Source: Clostridia bacterium
Lineage (GTDB): Bacteria; Bacillota; Clostridia; Oscillospirales; Acutalibacteraceae
Reading direction: 5' to 3'
Assembly (NCBI GenBank): GCA_017513195.1
Contig: JAFXGM010000041.1
Span: 62,001 to 126,000 of the forward strand
Length of the DNA stretch: 64,000 bases
The notes beneath the pieces are model-generated. The model did not search any database and was not told the origin of the DNA. It was given only the letters and a program-made list of their open reading frames with translations. Made by a program: the position numbers and the translations under genes. The stretch's first letter is position 1, and each line of letters begins with the position of its first letter. Below are positions 1 through 8,310 of this stretch, piece by piece.

Positions 1-1
1 T

Positions 2-1768
2 CGTGATGGATATAACGTTGTATTCAACAAGGCTTACGTCAAAGACAATATCAATGATATCATTCTTAGCCTTGTTAATCTTTTGGATGAAAAACAGGTG
101 GAACATAAGGACAGGCTTCCGCTTGAATATAATGCGCCATATAATTTTAAAGAAGGCGAATCTACAAAAAAACTTATTAAAACATTAGATCTTGCTGATT
201 ATGCAACTGCTGCTAACTGCTTTTCTCGTCTTGTAGAAAGATATGAGCTTGAAAAATACACGCACGAGCAGCAACGTAAAATCGCCGGTGTGCGTTACAG
301 TATGGAAATTGAAGATTTCTCAATTTCCTATCCTTACACCTTTGCTGAAGATATTCCAACCGAGCTTATGCGTAAAATTTTAGAATCTAATTTTATGCTA
401 AATGGAGTTTCGGTAGAAATTGTTCCATTCCGCTATTACCCGGACACTTCATTGGCTGTAAATCTTATAGGTACTGTAGGCCCCATTTTTGAAGAAGATT
501 GGGCCGAAGGCGAAAACTATAGAGATCGCGGCTATTCCTATGATGATAAGGTTGGCAAAAGCGGTATTGAATACTGGGCGGAAAAATATCTTCGTGGTAC
601 CGATGGCGAAATAACCTATTATCTGGATTCCGATGGTAATATTGTTGATAAAAAAATCACTAAAGAACCGATTGCCGGAAAATCGGTAATGTTAACACTT
701 GATGCAAAAATGCAGCGTACCGTGCAAGATGCTCTTGCTAATTCTGTACGCGAGCTTCAAAGCAAGGGTGGTACCGTAACCGCAGGTTCGGCTGTTGTTA
801 TTGATATAAACACCGGTGGTGTAATCACTTCGGCAAACTATCCGACATATGATACCGCTAATCTATCGGAAAATTATGATAAGCTTCTCGCCGATCCTTC
901 AAAGCCCTTGACAGATCGTGCATTTCAAGGTGTTTATCCAATAGGCTCTACAATAAAGCCCATTGTTGCGGCAGCGGCTCTTGAAAACGGACTATACAAT
1001 AATGGTGAGACCATCTTTTGCGCCAGAGAGTATAAATATTTTGATGACTATACCCCAAGCTGTATGCATTATCACAAGCATATGGGGCTTACAGCAGCTC
1101 TTTCAAAAAGCTGCAACTACTTCTTCTTTGAACTAGGCAGACGAATTGGTGCGATTACCATGACCGACTATTTTAAACAATTTGGTCTTGGCGTTAAAAC
1201 AGGCGTAGAGGTTGACGATAGCGCAGGCATATTGGTTGAACCTACAAGCAACGGCTTTGGCGGTGATACCTTGCAGATTGCTATTGGTCAAATGAATGCC
1301 TTTACCCCACTTCAAATGGCAAATTACGTTGCTACGTTTGCAAATGGTGGCACCCATTACAAAGCAACACTTATCGATAAAATTGTATCATACGATATGA
1401 CCAAAGTTTATGATGACTGCAAGCCACAGGTTGTAAACACCGTATCTTTAAAAGAAAATACTATATCTTCAATTAAAACCGGTATGCTTTCTGTGACTGT
1501 TGACGGTACAGGTCAAGCGGCACTTGGCGATTACCCGATAAAGCTTGGTGGTAAAACAGGTACCGCACAGGTGAACGGCAAGGCGGATCACTCAACATTT
1601 ATCTTGTTTGCACCTTATGATAAGCCAGAGATTGCTATATCGGTAGTTTTGGAGCACGCTTCTTCAAGCTATGCCGCAGGTAGTCTTGTAAGACAAATAT
1701 TAGATGCATACTTTTTTAATACAGGCGAGCTTCCCGAAGAGCATCCACCGTTTACTGTTTTAAAATAA
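2..1768 (+). CDS. Class B penicillin-binding protein (PBP2/MrdA-like transpeptidase), 5' end outside window
   Basis: A D,D-transpeptidase that crosslinks peptidoglycan, membrane-anchored with an extracytoplasmic catalytic domain. The reading frame is open from base 2, so the start and the N-terminal membrane anchor lie upstream. The first part is the PBP dimerisation region (GIEYWAEKYLRGTDG block near 556-610). The transpeptidase motifs follow in order: SxxK as STIK near 944-955, SxN as SCN near 1109-1117, and KTG as GGKTGTAQ near 1547-1570. An elongasome PBP2 is favoured over the PBP3/SpoVD type because a minD-like gene follows, as in the mre/mrd/min clusters of Bacillota. The exact paralogue cannot be settled without the missing start. 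Confidence 0.9.
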   Translation, partial: RDGYNVVFNKAYVKDNINDIILSLVNLLDEKQVEHKDRLPLEYNAPYNFKEGESTKKLIKTLDLADYATAANCFSRLVERYELEKYTHEQQRKIAGVRYSMEIEDFSISYPYTFAEDIPTELMRKILESNFMLNGVSVEIVPFRYYPDTSLAVNLIGTVGPIFEEDWAEGENYRDRGYSYDDKVGKSGIEYWAEKYLRGTDGEITYYLDSDGNIVDKKITKEPIAGKSVMLTLDAKMQRTVQDALANSVRELQSKGGTVTAGSAVVIDINTGGVITSANYPTYDTANLSENYDKLLADPSKPLTDRAFQGVYPIGSTIKPIVAAAALENGLYNNGETIFCAREYKYFDDYTPSCMHYHKHMGLTAALSKSCNYFFFELGRRIGAITMTDYFKQFGLGVKTGVEVDDSAGILVEPTSNGFGGDTLQIAIGQMNAFTPLQMANYVATFANGGTHYKATLIDKIVSYDMTKVYDDCKPQVVNTVSLKENTISSIKTGMLSVTVDGTGQAALGDYPIKLGGKTGTAQVNGKADHSTFILFAPYDKPEIAISVVLEHASSSYAAGSLVRQILDAYFFNTGELPEEHPPFTVLK

Positions 1769-1785
1769 AATAGGACTATTATTAA

Positions 1786-1814
1786 TTGACATAAAATACC
1801 TTTTATGGTAGAAT
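1786..1814 (+). promoter_or_regulatory. Promoter for the minD-like gene
   Basis: TTGACA at 1786-1791 and TAGAAT at 1809-1814 with a 17-bp spacer, about 30 bp ahead of the ATG at 1845. It gives minD transcription independent of the upstream PBP gene. Confidence 0.7.
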
Positions 1815-1844
1815 ACTTGGAAAAAAGGCAGGTGAAAACACAAC

Positions 1845-2576
1845 ATGGGCATTTGTTTAGCTACCACGTCCGGCAAAGGCGGCACGGGAAAATCAACAAT
1901 TTCTTGTGGATTATCAATTGCTTTTTCAAAAATGGGAAAACGTGTTTTGCTTGTAGATATGGACGAAGGACTTCGCTGCTTGGATTTATTGCTGGGCGTT
2001 GACCATAGTGTTGTGTTTGATTTATCTGATATTTTAAATGGTGCGCCTATTGCGAACGCCACTTATACGCTACCGCAAAACCAATTAATCAGCGTTATTC
2101 CCGCACCTTCTGAAATAGGCAAAATTTCGCCAGAGTTGTTAAGAGAATTTGCACAAAAGGTTAAAAGCATCTACGACGTAGTAATTTTTGACTTCCCTGC
2201 CGGTCTTGATTTTTCACTATATACCGCAATCGGTGATGATGCGCAGTTCTTAACTATTTGCAATCCGGATCCTGTATCCGTGCGTGATGCAGCAGCAGTT
2301 TGCGCACGATTACCGCAAACAAAATGCGATGCTCGACTAATAATCAACCGCTTCGACGCAGAATATATAAAAAGAAAAATATATAATAATATTGATGATA
2401 TAATTGATATATCGGGCTTTAGGCTACTGGGGTTAGTACCTCAAAGCAGCGAGCTTATGTTGCTAAGCGTAACACATAATATAAACAAAAAATCCAAAGC
2501 ACTTAAAGCACTTTACCGCATAGCCAGAAGGCTTTGTGGCGAAAGTGTTAGATTACCTAAAGTAAAAAAAATATAA
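1845..2576 (+). CDS. minD: MinD/ParA-type septum-site ATPase
   Basis: A 243-aa deviant Walker A ATPase of the MinD/ParA class, which in MinD positions the division septum by cycling on the membrane. The N-terminus carries KGGTGKST (residues about 10-17), followed by the [14 protein letters not shown] segment. The central [12 protein letters not shown] matches the switch II region. The C-terminus ([14 protein letters not shown]) is basic and amphipathic, compatible with a membrane-targeting helix but longer than the usual MinD tail. The gene has its own promoter and precedes mgsA by 16 bp. No minC or minE is seen on either side, so a MinD-like role other than pole-to-pole oscillation is possible. 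Confidence 0.8.
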   Translation: MGICLATTSGKGGTGKSTISCGLSIAFSKMGKRVLLVDMDEGLRCLDLLLGVDHSVVFDLSDILNGAPIANATYTLPQNQLISVIPAPSEIGKISPELLREFAQKVKSIYDVVIFDFPAGLDFSLYTAIGDDAQFLTICNPDPVSVRDAAAVCARLPQTKCDARLIINRFDAEYIKRKIYNNIDDIIDISGFRLLGLVPQSSELMLLSVTHNINKKSKALKALYRIARRLCGESVRLPKVKKI

Positions 2577-2592
2577 CAAGGGGGATTTTAAA

Positions 2593-2994
2593 ATGACAAT
2601 TGCTTTAATAGCGCATGATGCAAAAAAGGAACTTATGGTGCAGTTTTGTATCGCATATTGCGGAATTTTAAGCCGACATAATCTTGTGGCAACCGGCACT
2701 ACGGGCAAAACCGTAGGCGAAGCTACAGGTCTAGAGATAACACGCTTTTTAGCAGGCTCTCAAGGTGGCGCACAGCAAATTGCTTCTCGTATTGGTTGTG
2801 ATGAAATCGACCTTTTACTACTTTTCCGCGACCCGTTAAATCCAAAGCCAACCGAACCCGACGAGCAAGCTCTTTTGCGACTTTGCGATGTTCATAACAT
2901 CCCCGTTGCTACAAATATTGCTACCGCCGAGGTGCTTGTACACGGCCTTGAGCGTGGAGATCTCGATTGGCGAGAAATTCTTAAAAATTCATAA
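2593..2994 (+). CDS. mgsA: Methylglyoxal synthase
   Basis: A 133-aa cytosolic enzyme converting dihydroxyacetone phosphate to methylglyoxal and phosphate. The family signatures are visible: [10 protein letters not shown] at the start, TGTTGKT near residue 36 for phosphate binding, [10 protein letters not shown], and [18 protein letters not shown], which holds the catalytic Asp region. The length is slightly short of the usual 120-150 range but complete. The ribosome site AAGGGGG lies 9 bp before the ATG. It follows minD closely and is probably co-transcribed. mgsA near min/mrd genes is a recurring Clostridia arrangement, as I recall. Confidence 0.95.
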   Translation: MTIALIAHDAKKELMVQFCIAYCGILSRHNLVATGTTGKTVGEATGLEITRFLAGSQGGAQQIASRIGCDEIDLLLLFRDPLNPKPTEPDEQALLRLCDVHNIPVATNIATAEVLVHGLERGDLDWREILKNS

Positions 2995-3020
2995 ATATAT
3001 ATAGTCAGGAAGTTTAAATA

Positions 3021-4325
3021 ATGGCAGAAATTAACCGTGCAATAAAAGGCACGAACGATATGTTACCCGCCGATTCTCACAAATTTCAGTTTGTAGAAGG
3101 CAAAATGCTTGAAATCGCATCGCTTTATGGCTTTCGTGAAATTCGCGTGCCTGTTTTTGAGCATACCGAAGTTTTTCAGCGCAGTGTTGGTGATACTACC
3201 GACGTTGTTCAAAAAGAGATGTACACCTTTGACGACAAGGGCGGTCGCTCTATAACCTTGCGCCCCGAACTTACCGCAGGTGTGGTTAGAAGCGTAATAG
3301 AACATGGTCTTGTAAACGGCGCATTGCCCGTAAAGGTTTGTTACGTAGGTGGTTGCTACCGCTATGAAAAACCACAGGCAGGACGCCTTCGTGAATTTCA
3401 CCAATTTGGTGTTGAATGCTTTGGTGCGGCGTCGCCCGCTGCTGATGCCGAGGTTATTTCACTTGGACTTCAGGTGTTAGAAACTGTTGGCATTAAAAAC
3501 ATTTCACTCGAAATAAATTCAATCGGCTGTCCGGAGTGCCGTAAGAATTACCATAAGGCACTAAGCGAATATTTTGCTTCACATATAGACACCCTTTGTG
3601 AAACCTGTCGCGACAGACTTTCGCGCAACCCTATGCGAATACTCGACTGCAAGTCCCCAGTTTGCTCATCCCTTGCTGCTGATGCACCAAAGGTTATCGA
3701 CTTTTTATGCGACAACTGTCAAAATCACTTTGACGGTGTTCGGGCACATCTTGATGCAGCAGGTATCAAATACACCGTAAACCCACAAATCGTTCGCGGT
3801 CTTGACTACTACACCAAAACTGTATTTGAGTTTGTATCGGGCGATATTGGCGCACAGTCAACCGTTTGTGGCGGTGGCCGTTACGACGGACTTGTATCAC
3901 AAATGGGCGGCCCACAGGTTGCGGCTCTTGGCTTTGGTATGGGCATTGAGCGATTAATGCTTGCATTACAAAACCAAAACGCAGAGTTCCCCGAAGCCGA
4001 AAAATGTGACCTTTATATCGCACCTATGGGCGATATGGCGGCTATTAAGGCAACCGCCCTTTGCACCGAGCTTCGTCGTGATGGCTTTGAAGCACAATGC
4101 GACGTTTGCGGTCGCGGTCTTAAGGCACAAATGAAATATGCCGATAAAATTGGTGCTTTATACAGTATTGTTCTCGGTGATAACGAGCTTGCCGAAAATA
4201 AAGGCACTATTAAAAATATGAAATCAGGTGAAACCTTTGAGGTTAGTCTTGATAATTTTAGCGAACAATTTATGAAAATAAAACTTGATGACGCGCTTTC
4301 TTCTTTGGAAGAATCAGTAATGTAA
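3021..4325 (+). CDS. hisS: Histidyl-tRNA synthetase
   Basis: Class II aminoacyl-tRNA synthetase of 434 aa that charges tRNA-His. The opening IKGTNDMLP is the usual HisRS start. Motif 2 is seen in CYRYEKPQAGRLREFHQFGVE, the histidine-binding segment as VRGLDYYTKTVFEF, and motif 3 as GFGMGIERL. A Cys-rich insert (CPECRKNY, CETCRDR, CKSPVC, CDNCQ, residues about 174-240) resembles the zinc-type insertion found in many Clostridia HisRS. The C-terminal anticodon-binding domain is present. The 26-bp gap from mgsA leaves no room for a T-box. aspS follows 15 bp later, the common hisS-aspS pair. Confidence 0.97.
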   Translation: MAEINRAIKGTNDMLPADSHKFQFVEGKMLEIASLYGFREIRVPVFEHTEVFQRSVGDTTDVVQKEMYTFDDKGGRSITLRPELTAGVVRSVIEHGLVNGALPVKVCYVGGCYRYEKPQAGRLREFHQFGVECFGAASPAADAEVISLGLQVLETVGIKNISLEINSIGCPECRKNYHKALSEYFASHIDTLCETCRDRLSRNPMRILDCKSPVCSSLAADAPKVIDFLCDNCQNHFDGVRAHLDAAGIKYTVNPQIVRGLDYYTKTVFEFVSGDIGAQSTVCGGGRYDGLVSQMGGPQVAALGFGMGIERLMLALQNQNAEFPEAEKCDLYIAPMGDMAAIKATALCTELRRDGFEAQCDVCGRGLKAQMKYADKIGALYSIVLGDNELAENKGTIKNMKSGETFEVSLDNFSEQFMKIKLDDALSSLEESVM

Positions 4326-4340
4326 TTAGAAGGTGTTTTT

Positions 4341-6131
4341 TTGAAACTAGATAGAATGAACGGACTAAAGCGCACCCACTACTGCGGTACGCTCACTAAA
4401 AATGAAATTGGTAAAGAAGTTGTTGTTTGCGGTTGGGTACAGCGTCAGCGTGACCTTGGCGCGCTTATATTCGTAGATTTGCGTGATCGCACAGGTATTA
4501 TACAGCTTGCATTTGACGATAATACCGACCGTGAAATTTTTGATAAGGCTTTCGCGCTCCGTAGCGAATTTGTTGTTATGGCAAAGGGTAACGTTCGTAT
4601 GCGCTCTTCCATAAATACCGAAATTCCTACCGGCGAAATTGAAATTGAAGTAAATGAGCTTAAGGTTTTGGGCGAATCAAAAACTCCGCCATTTGAAATT
4701 GTTGAAAACAGCAACGCAAAAGAGGATTTACGCCTTAAATACCGCTATCTTGACCTTCGTCGTGCTGATTTGCAAAAGAATATTCTTATGCGTCACAAAA
4801 TCGCAAAGGTAACTCGCGACTATTTTGATGAAAACGGATTTATAGAGCTTGAAACACCAACCCTTATTAAATCTACACCCGAGGGTGCACGTGACTATCT
4901 TGTGCCTTCCCGTATTCACAAGGGCAGTTTCTTTGCACTTCCGCAGTCCCCTCAGATGTACAAGCAGTTGCTTATGCTATCGGGCTTTGACCGTTATATG
5001 CAACTTGCGCGTTGCTATCGCGACGAGGATTTACGTGCTGACAGACAGCCCGAATTTACACAAATTGACCTTGAAATGTCATTTGTAGAGCGTGATGATG
5101 TTTTTGCTATAGCTGAAGGTTATGTAAGCCGCTTGTTCCGCGAGGTACTAAATGTAGAAATTCCTACCCCGCTGCCACGTATGCGTTATGATGACGCTAT
5201 GAACGATTACGGCTCTGACAAGCCCGATACTCGCTTTGATATGAAAATCAAAGATATTTCTGATATTGTCGAAAACTGCGGCTTTGGCGTATTTGCCGAC
5301 ACTGTTAAAAATGGCGGCACTGTTCGCGCAATTACTGCAAAAATGGCTGTTGACACCTACACCCGCAAAGAAATTGACAAGCTCACCGAAGAGGCAAAGG
5401 GCATTGGTGCCAAAGGTCTTGCATTTATACGCTGGGTAGAGGATACCCCCACCTGCTCATTCGCTAAATTTATGACCGAAGACGAAATGGAGGCAATTTT
5501 AGAGCGTACCGGTGCCGAAAAGGGCGACGTTGTATTTATAGTAGCCGACAAAAAGGCTCTTACCCTTTCGGTTCTTGGCGCACTTCGTTTGACCGTTGCA
5601 AAGCGTCTTGATATAATTCCTCAAAATCAGTATAATTTCTTGTGGATTACCGAATTCCCATTCTTTGAATATAACGAAGAAACAAATAATTGGGACGCTA
5701 TGCATCATCCGTTTACCTCTCCGCTTGACGAGTGCATTCCATATCTTGAAACTGCACCCGAAAAGGTATACGCCAATGCTTACGACTTGGTTCTTAACGG
5801 CACCGAGCTTTCGAGTGGTTCGATTCGTATAACCGACCCCGAGCTTCAGGCGCAAATGTTTAGAGCATTAGGCTTAAGTGACGAAGAAGCAGAGCAAAAA
5901 TTCGGCTTCCTTACAGGCGCGTTCCGTTACGGCGCACCACCACACGGCGGTATGGGTATAGGTCTTGACCGACTTTGCATGATAATGACGGGTAGTGATT
6001 CACTACGTGACGTTATCGCCTTTCCAAAGGTTGCAACCAGTGCTGAGCTTATGTCAGGTGCCCCCGGTCCTGTTGACGATGTACAACTTGGTGACCTTGC
6101 AATAGCTATTATAAAAGAAGATAAAGAATAA
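4341..6131 (+). CDS. aspS: Aspartyl-tRNA synthetase, bacterial type
   Basis: Class IIb synthetase, 596 aa, the typical bacterial length. The OB-fold anticodon-binding domain is N-terminal (VVCGWVQRQRDLGALIFVDLRDRTG). The class II core follows with motif 2 (RCYRDEDLRADRQPEFTQID), the bacterial GAD insertion around residues 280-420, and motif 3 (GMGIGLDRLCMIMTG). The start is a TTG at 4341 because AGAAGGTG lies about 7 bases ahead; an in-frame ATG at 4356 is the alternative. It is the second gene of the hisS-aspS pair, ended by a hairpin terminator at 6138. Whether it is discriminating or charges tRNA-Asn as well cannot be read from the sequence. Confidence 0.97.
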   Translation: MKLDRMNGLKRTHYCGTLTKNEIGKEVVVCGWVQRQRDLGALIFVDLRDRTGIIQLAFDDNTDREIFDKAFALRSEFVVMAKGNVRMRSSINTEIPTGEIEIEVNELKVLGESKTPPFEIVENSNAKEDLRLKYRYLDLRRADLQKNILMRHKIAKVTRDYFDENGFIELETPTLIKSTPEGARDYLVPSRIHKGSFFALPQSPQMYKQLLMLSGFDRYMQLARCYRDEDLRADRQPEFTQIDLEMSFVERDDVFAIAEGYVSRLFREVLNVEIPTPLPRMRYDDAMNDYGSDKPDTRFDMKIKDISDIVENCGFGVFADTVKNGGTVRAITAKMAVDTYTRKEIDKLTEEAKGIGAKGLAFIRWVEDTPTCSFAKFMTEDEMEAILERTGAEKGDVVFIVADKKALTLSVLGALRLTVAKRLDIIPQNQYNFLWITEFPFFEYNEETNNWDAMHHPFTSPLDECIPYLETAPEKVYANAYDLVLNGTELSSGSIRITDPELQAQMFRALGLSDEEAEQKFGFLTGAFRYGAPPHGGMGIGLDRLCMIMTGSDSLRDVIAFPKVATSAELMSGAPGPVDDVQLGDLAIAIIKEDKE

Positions 6132-6137
6132 TTTTTG

Positions 6138-6177
6138 AAAATCAGCCTCTTTTGTCGAAAAAAGGGGTTGATTTTTT
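6138..6177 (+). terminator. Terminator after aspS
   Basis: A stem of about 14 bp with some G-U pairs (AATCAGCCTCTTTT against AAAAGGGGTTGATT), short loop, then TTTTTT. Confidence 0.8.
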
Positions 6178-6207
6178 AAAATTTGGTGTTATAATATCTT
6201 TAAAAAT

Positions 6208-6351
6208 TTGCCGTATTTACGGCAATGCACGTAAACGTGCAGAAAATCGAAGATTTCCTTTTTACGATGTTATCATCATATTTCACACAACCGTTAGGTT
6301 GTGTTGTGTGGTTGCAACCACACAAGGCAAATGCCTTTGAAATATGATATA
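6208..6351 (+). repeat. Array of consecutive short hairpins upstream of the glycine riboswitch
   Basis: Back-to-back inverted repeats: TTGCCGTA/TACGGCAA (6208-6225), TGCACG/CGTGCA (6226-6241), GAAAATC/GATTTC (about 6242-6256), GATG/CATC (6266-6277), CACAACC/GGTTGTG (6286-6303), a 22-bp perfect palindrome (6304-6325), and AAGGC/GCCTT (6324-6337). A longer pair, TCATATTTC near 6276-6284 with GAAATATGA at 6339-6347, encloses the last three. The array ends on the riboswitch promoter. Function unknown. Confidence 0.6.
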
Positions 6352-6353
6352 AT
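6345..6353 (+). promoter_or_regulatory. Extended -10 promoter for the riboswitch transcript
   Basis: TGATATAAT is a perfect extended -10 element. No good -35 box sits 17 bp upstream. The predicted start is near 6360, about 25 bases before the first aptamer stem. Confidence 0.55.
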
Positions 6354-6385
6354 GGTGAACATAAATTTAATATTTGCTATATGAT

Positions 6386-6552
6386 ACTTACGGGAAATAA
6401 CTTTTAAGTTGACCGAAGGAGTAACACTCTCAGGTGTCCGAATGGATGAGGACCGTAAGTGGATAGCACTTTGGAGAAACCTGATTAAATTCAGGTGCCG
6501 AAGGGGCAAAACGCATAAGCGCGTAAATCTCTCAGGCAAAAGGACAAAGCTT
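6386..6552 (+). ncRNA. Tandem glycine riboswitch
   Basis: Two glycine aptamers in series. The first is closed by ACTTACGG (6386-6393) and CCGTAAGT (6453-6460) and contains GACCGAAGGAG and CTCTCAGGTGTCC. The second (about 6465-6550) has GGAGAAACCTG, GTGCCGAAGGGGCAAA and ATCTCTCAGGCAAAAGGAC, the most conserved core of the class. A strong terminator follows at 6594 and an AGCS transporter gene comes next, so the switch should tune uptake or export of glycine or alanine. Whether it is an ON or OFF switch cannot be decided by eye. Confidence 0.93.
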
Positions 6553-6593
6553 TAATTTTTACCTTTAGTGGTATTTTTGTTTTTGTTATTTTG

Positions 6594-6632
6594 TCGGATT
6601 ATGCGAAAAGCGTAATCCGATTTTTATTTTTT
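6594..6632 (+). terminator. Riboswitch-linked intrinsic terminator
   Basis: Perfect 11-bp stem TCGGATTATGC/GCGTAATCCGA with a short GAAAA loop and a TTTTTATTTTTT tail. It lies between the aptamers and the transporter ATG at 6660, so it is the likely expression platform. Confidence 0.85.
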
Positions 6633-6659
6633 AAATATTTAATAAGGGGATGTCAAAAA

Positions 6660-8228
6660 ATGATTCTTGACAAAATTGCCGAAATTAACGGCAGTATCAA
6701 CGGTGTAGTATGGGGAATATTTGGCCTTGCACTACTAGTCGGCACAGGTATTATAGTTACTTGTTGCACCAAGTTTTTCCAAGTAACCAAGCTTGGCCTT
6801 TGGTGGAAAAACACCATAGGTAATATGTTTTCAAAAGAGGTTTTAAAGCACCGTAAAGAAAAGGGTACCATTTCACCCTTCCAAGCGCTTTGTACCGCAC
6901 TTGCCGCAACGGTAGGTACTGGTAACATTGCCGGTGTTGCAGCCGCTATTTGTATAGGTGGCGCAGGCGCTGTATTTTGGATGTGGGTTGCAGCCTTTTT
7001 TGGTATGATGACAAACTATGCCGAAAACACCTTGGGTATCTATTTCCGTCGCAAAAACTCCAAGGGCGAATGGTCTGGCGGTGCTATGTACTATTTGCAG
7101 GATGGCCTTGGCGGTTACAAATATGAAGACAAAAACAGCAAGGCAAGCTTTAAAAACCTTGGTAAAATACTTGCCGTACTTTTCTGTATCTTTGCAATGC
7201 TTGCTTCATTCGGTATTGGTAGCATGGGACAAGTAAACAAAATCGTTGCCAATGTTGCAGATGCTTTTAAGGTTGAATCATTAGCTAACATTCAAGTTTT
7301 TGACGGCATTTCACTTTATAATGTAATTATAGGTGTAGTGGTTATGATACTTACTGCCATTATTACTCTTGGTGGCGTTAAGCGTATTGCCAACGTTGCC
7401 GAAAAGATAGTACCATTTATGGTAGTACTTTTTGTCGCCGGTTCTCTCGTTATTATCGGTATAAACTATGATGCAATATTACCTGCATTTAAGGCAATCT
7501 TTGTAAACGCGTTCAAGACCGAATCCTTTGTAGGTGGCGGTATTGGCGGAGTTATTATTGCCATAACAAACGGCTTTAAGCGTGGCGTTTTCTCAAACGA
7601 AGCAGGTCTTGGCTCGTCGGTTATGGTGCATTCTAACTCAAGTATTAAAGAACCTGTTAAGCAAGGTATGTGGGGCATATTTGAGGTGTTTGCAGACACG
7701 ATGATAGTTTGTACTATGACAGCTCTTGTTGTTCTTACCTCCGGTGGTCTTGAAGGCGGCGTTTTCAACGTTAAAACAGGTGAAATTGCCGCAGGTCTTA
7801 CTGATGCCACACTCGTAGGTGGTGCATTTGACACCGTGTTCCCCGGCTTTGGTAAAGGATTTATTGCTGTTGCTATGTTCTTATTTGCATTTACAACTAT
7901 TCTTGGTTGGTCACATTACGGCTCAAAAGCGTGGGAATATCTTTTTGGTGCCAAGACAACCTTTATATTCCGTATAATTCACGTGTGTACAATTATATTT
8001 GGTGCGGTACTTACTTCTTCGCTTGCCTGGGATATTTCAGACACCTTTAACGGACTTATGATGATACCCAACCTTATAGGCGTATTATTTATGTTACCTC
8101 TCGTTGTTAAAATAACAAAGAACTACGTTGATCGTAAAGTAAAGAAAAAAGACGTTAAACCGATTCTTTCTTATGACGAAAATATTCAAGCAGAAGCAGA
8201 AGAAGCAATACTAAACGGCGAAGAATAA
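6660..8228 (+). CDS. Alanine/glycine:cation symporter family (AGCS) protein
   Basis: A polytopic inner-membrane symporter of 522 aa that moves alanine or glycine with Na+ (or H+). Family signatures include FQALCTALAATVGTGNIAGVA near the N-terminus, GAVFWMWVAAFFGMMTNYAE, GGAMYYLQDGL and FSNEAGLGSSVMVH in the second half. The ATG at 6660 is chosen because AAGGGGATG precedes it. The longer frame from 6591 runs back through the riboswitch terminator and is not credible. Placement behind a tandem glycine riboswitch argues that glycine is the relevant substrate or signal. It is a single-gene unit, closed by the hairpin at 8269. Confidence 0.95.
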   Translation: MILDKIAEINGSINGVVWGIFGLALLVGTGIIVTCCTKFFQVTKLGLWWKNTIGNMFSKEVLKHRKEKGTISPFQALCTALAATVGTGNIAGVAAAICIGGAGAVFWMWVAAFFGMMTNYAENTLGIYFRRKNSKGEWSGGAMYYLQDGLGGYKYEDKNSKASFKNLGKILAVLFCIFAMLASFGIGSMGQVNKIVANVADAFKVESLANIQVFDGISLYNVIIGVVVMILTAIITLGGVKRIANVAEKIVPFMVVLFVAGSLVIIGINYDAILPAFKAIFVNAFKTESFVGGGIGGVIIAITNGFKRGVFSNEAGLGSSVMVHSNSSIKEPVKQGMWGIFEVFADTMIVCTMTALVVLTSGGLEGGVFNVKTGEIAAGLTDATLVGGAFDTVFPGFGKGFIAVAMFLFAFTTILGWSHYGSKAWEYLFGAKTTFIFRIIHVCTIIFGAVLTSSLAWDISDTFNGLMMIPNLIGVLFMLPLVVKITKNYVDRKVKKKDVKPILSYDENIQAEAEEAILNGEE

Positions 8229-8268
8229 AAACACGCTTTCTTGAAGTTCACACCAGAACTCTCTTGAT

Positions 8269-8310
8269 AAACAAAAAGCACGAAGGCAATAGCTTTCGTG
8301 CTTTTTGTTT
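8269..8310. terminator. Bidirectional terminator between the AGCS and AraC genes
   Basis: Inverted repeat AAACAAAAAGCACGAA/CTTTCGTGCTTTTTGTTT with A- and T-runs on both sides, so it can stop transcripts of both convergent genes. Confidence 0.85.

Noticed and set aside
2995-3020. T-box leaders for hisS-aspS or alaS
   Set aside because: The gap before hisS is 26 bp and the alaS leader is about 40 bp; neither has a T-box sequence.
6152-6340. Short frames through the hairpin array between aspS and the riboswitch
   Set aside because: They run through terminator and palindromes and have no ribosome site or protein-like composition.
6591-6659. N-terminal extension of the AGCS transporter
   Set aside because: The extra 23 codons are the riboswitch terminator; the ATG at 6660 has the ribosome site.
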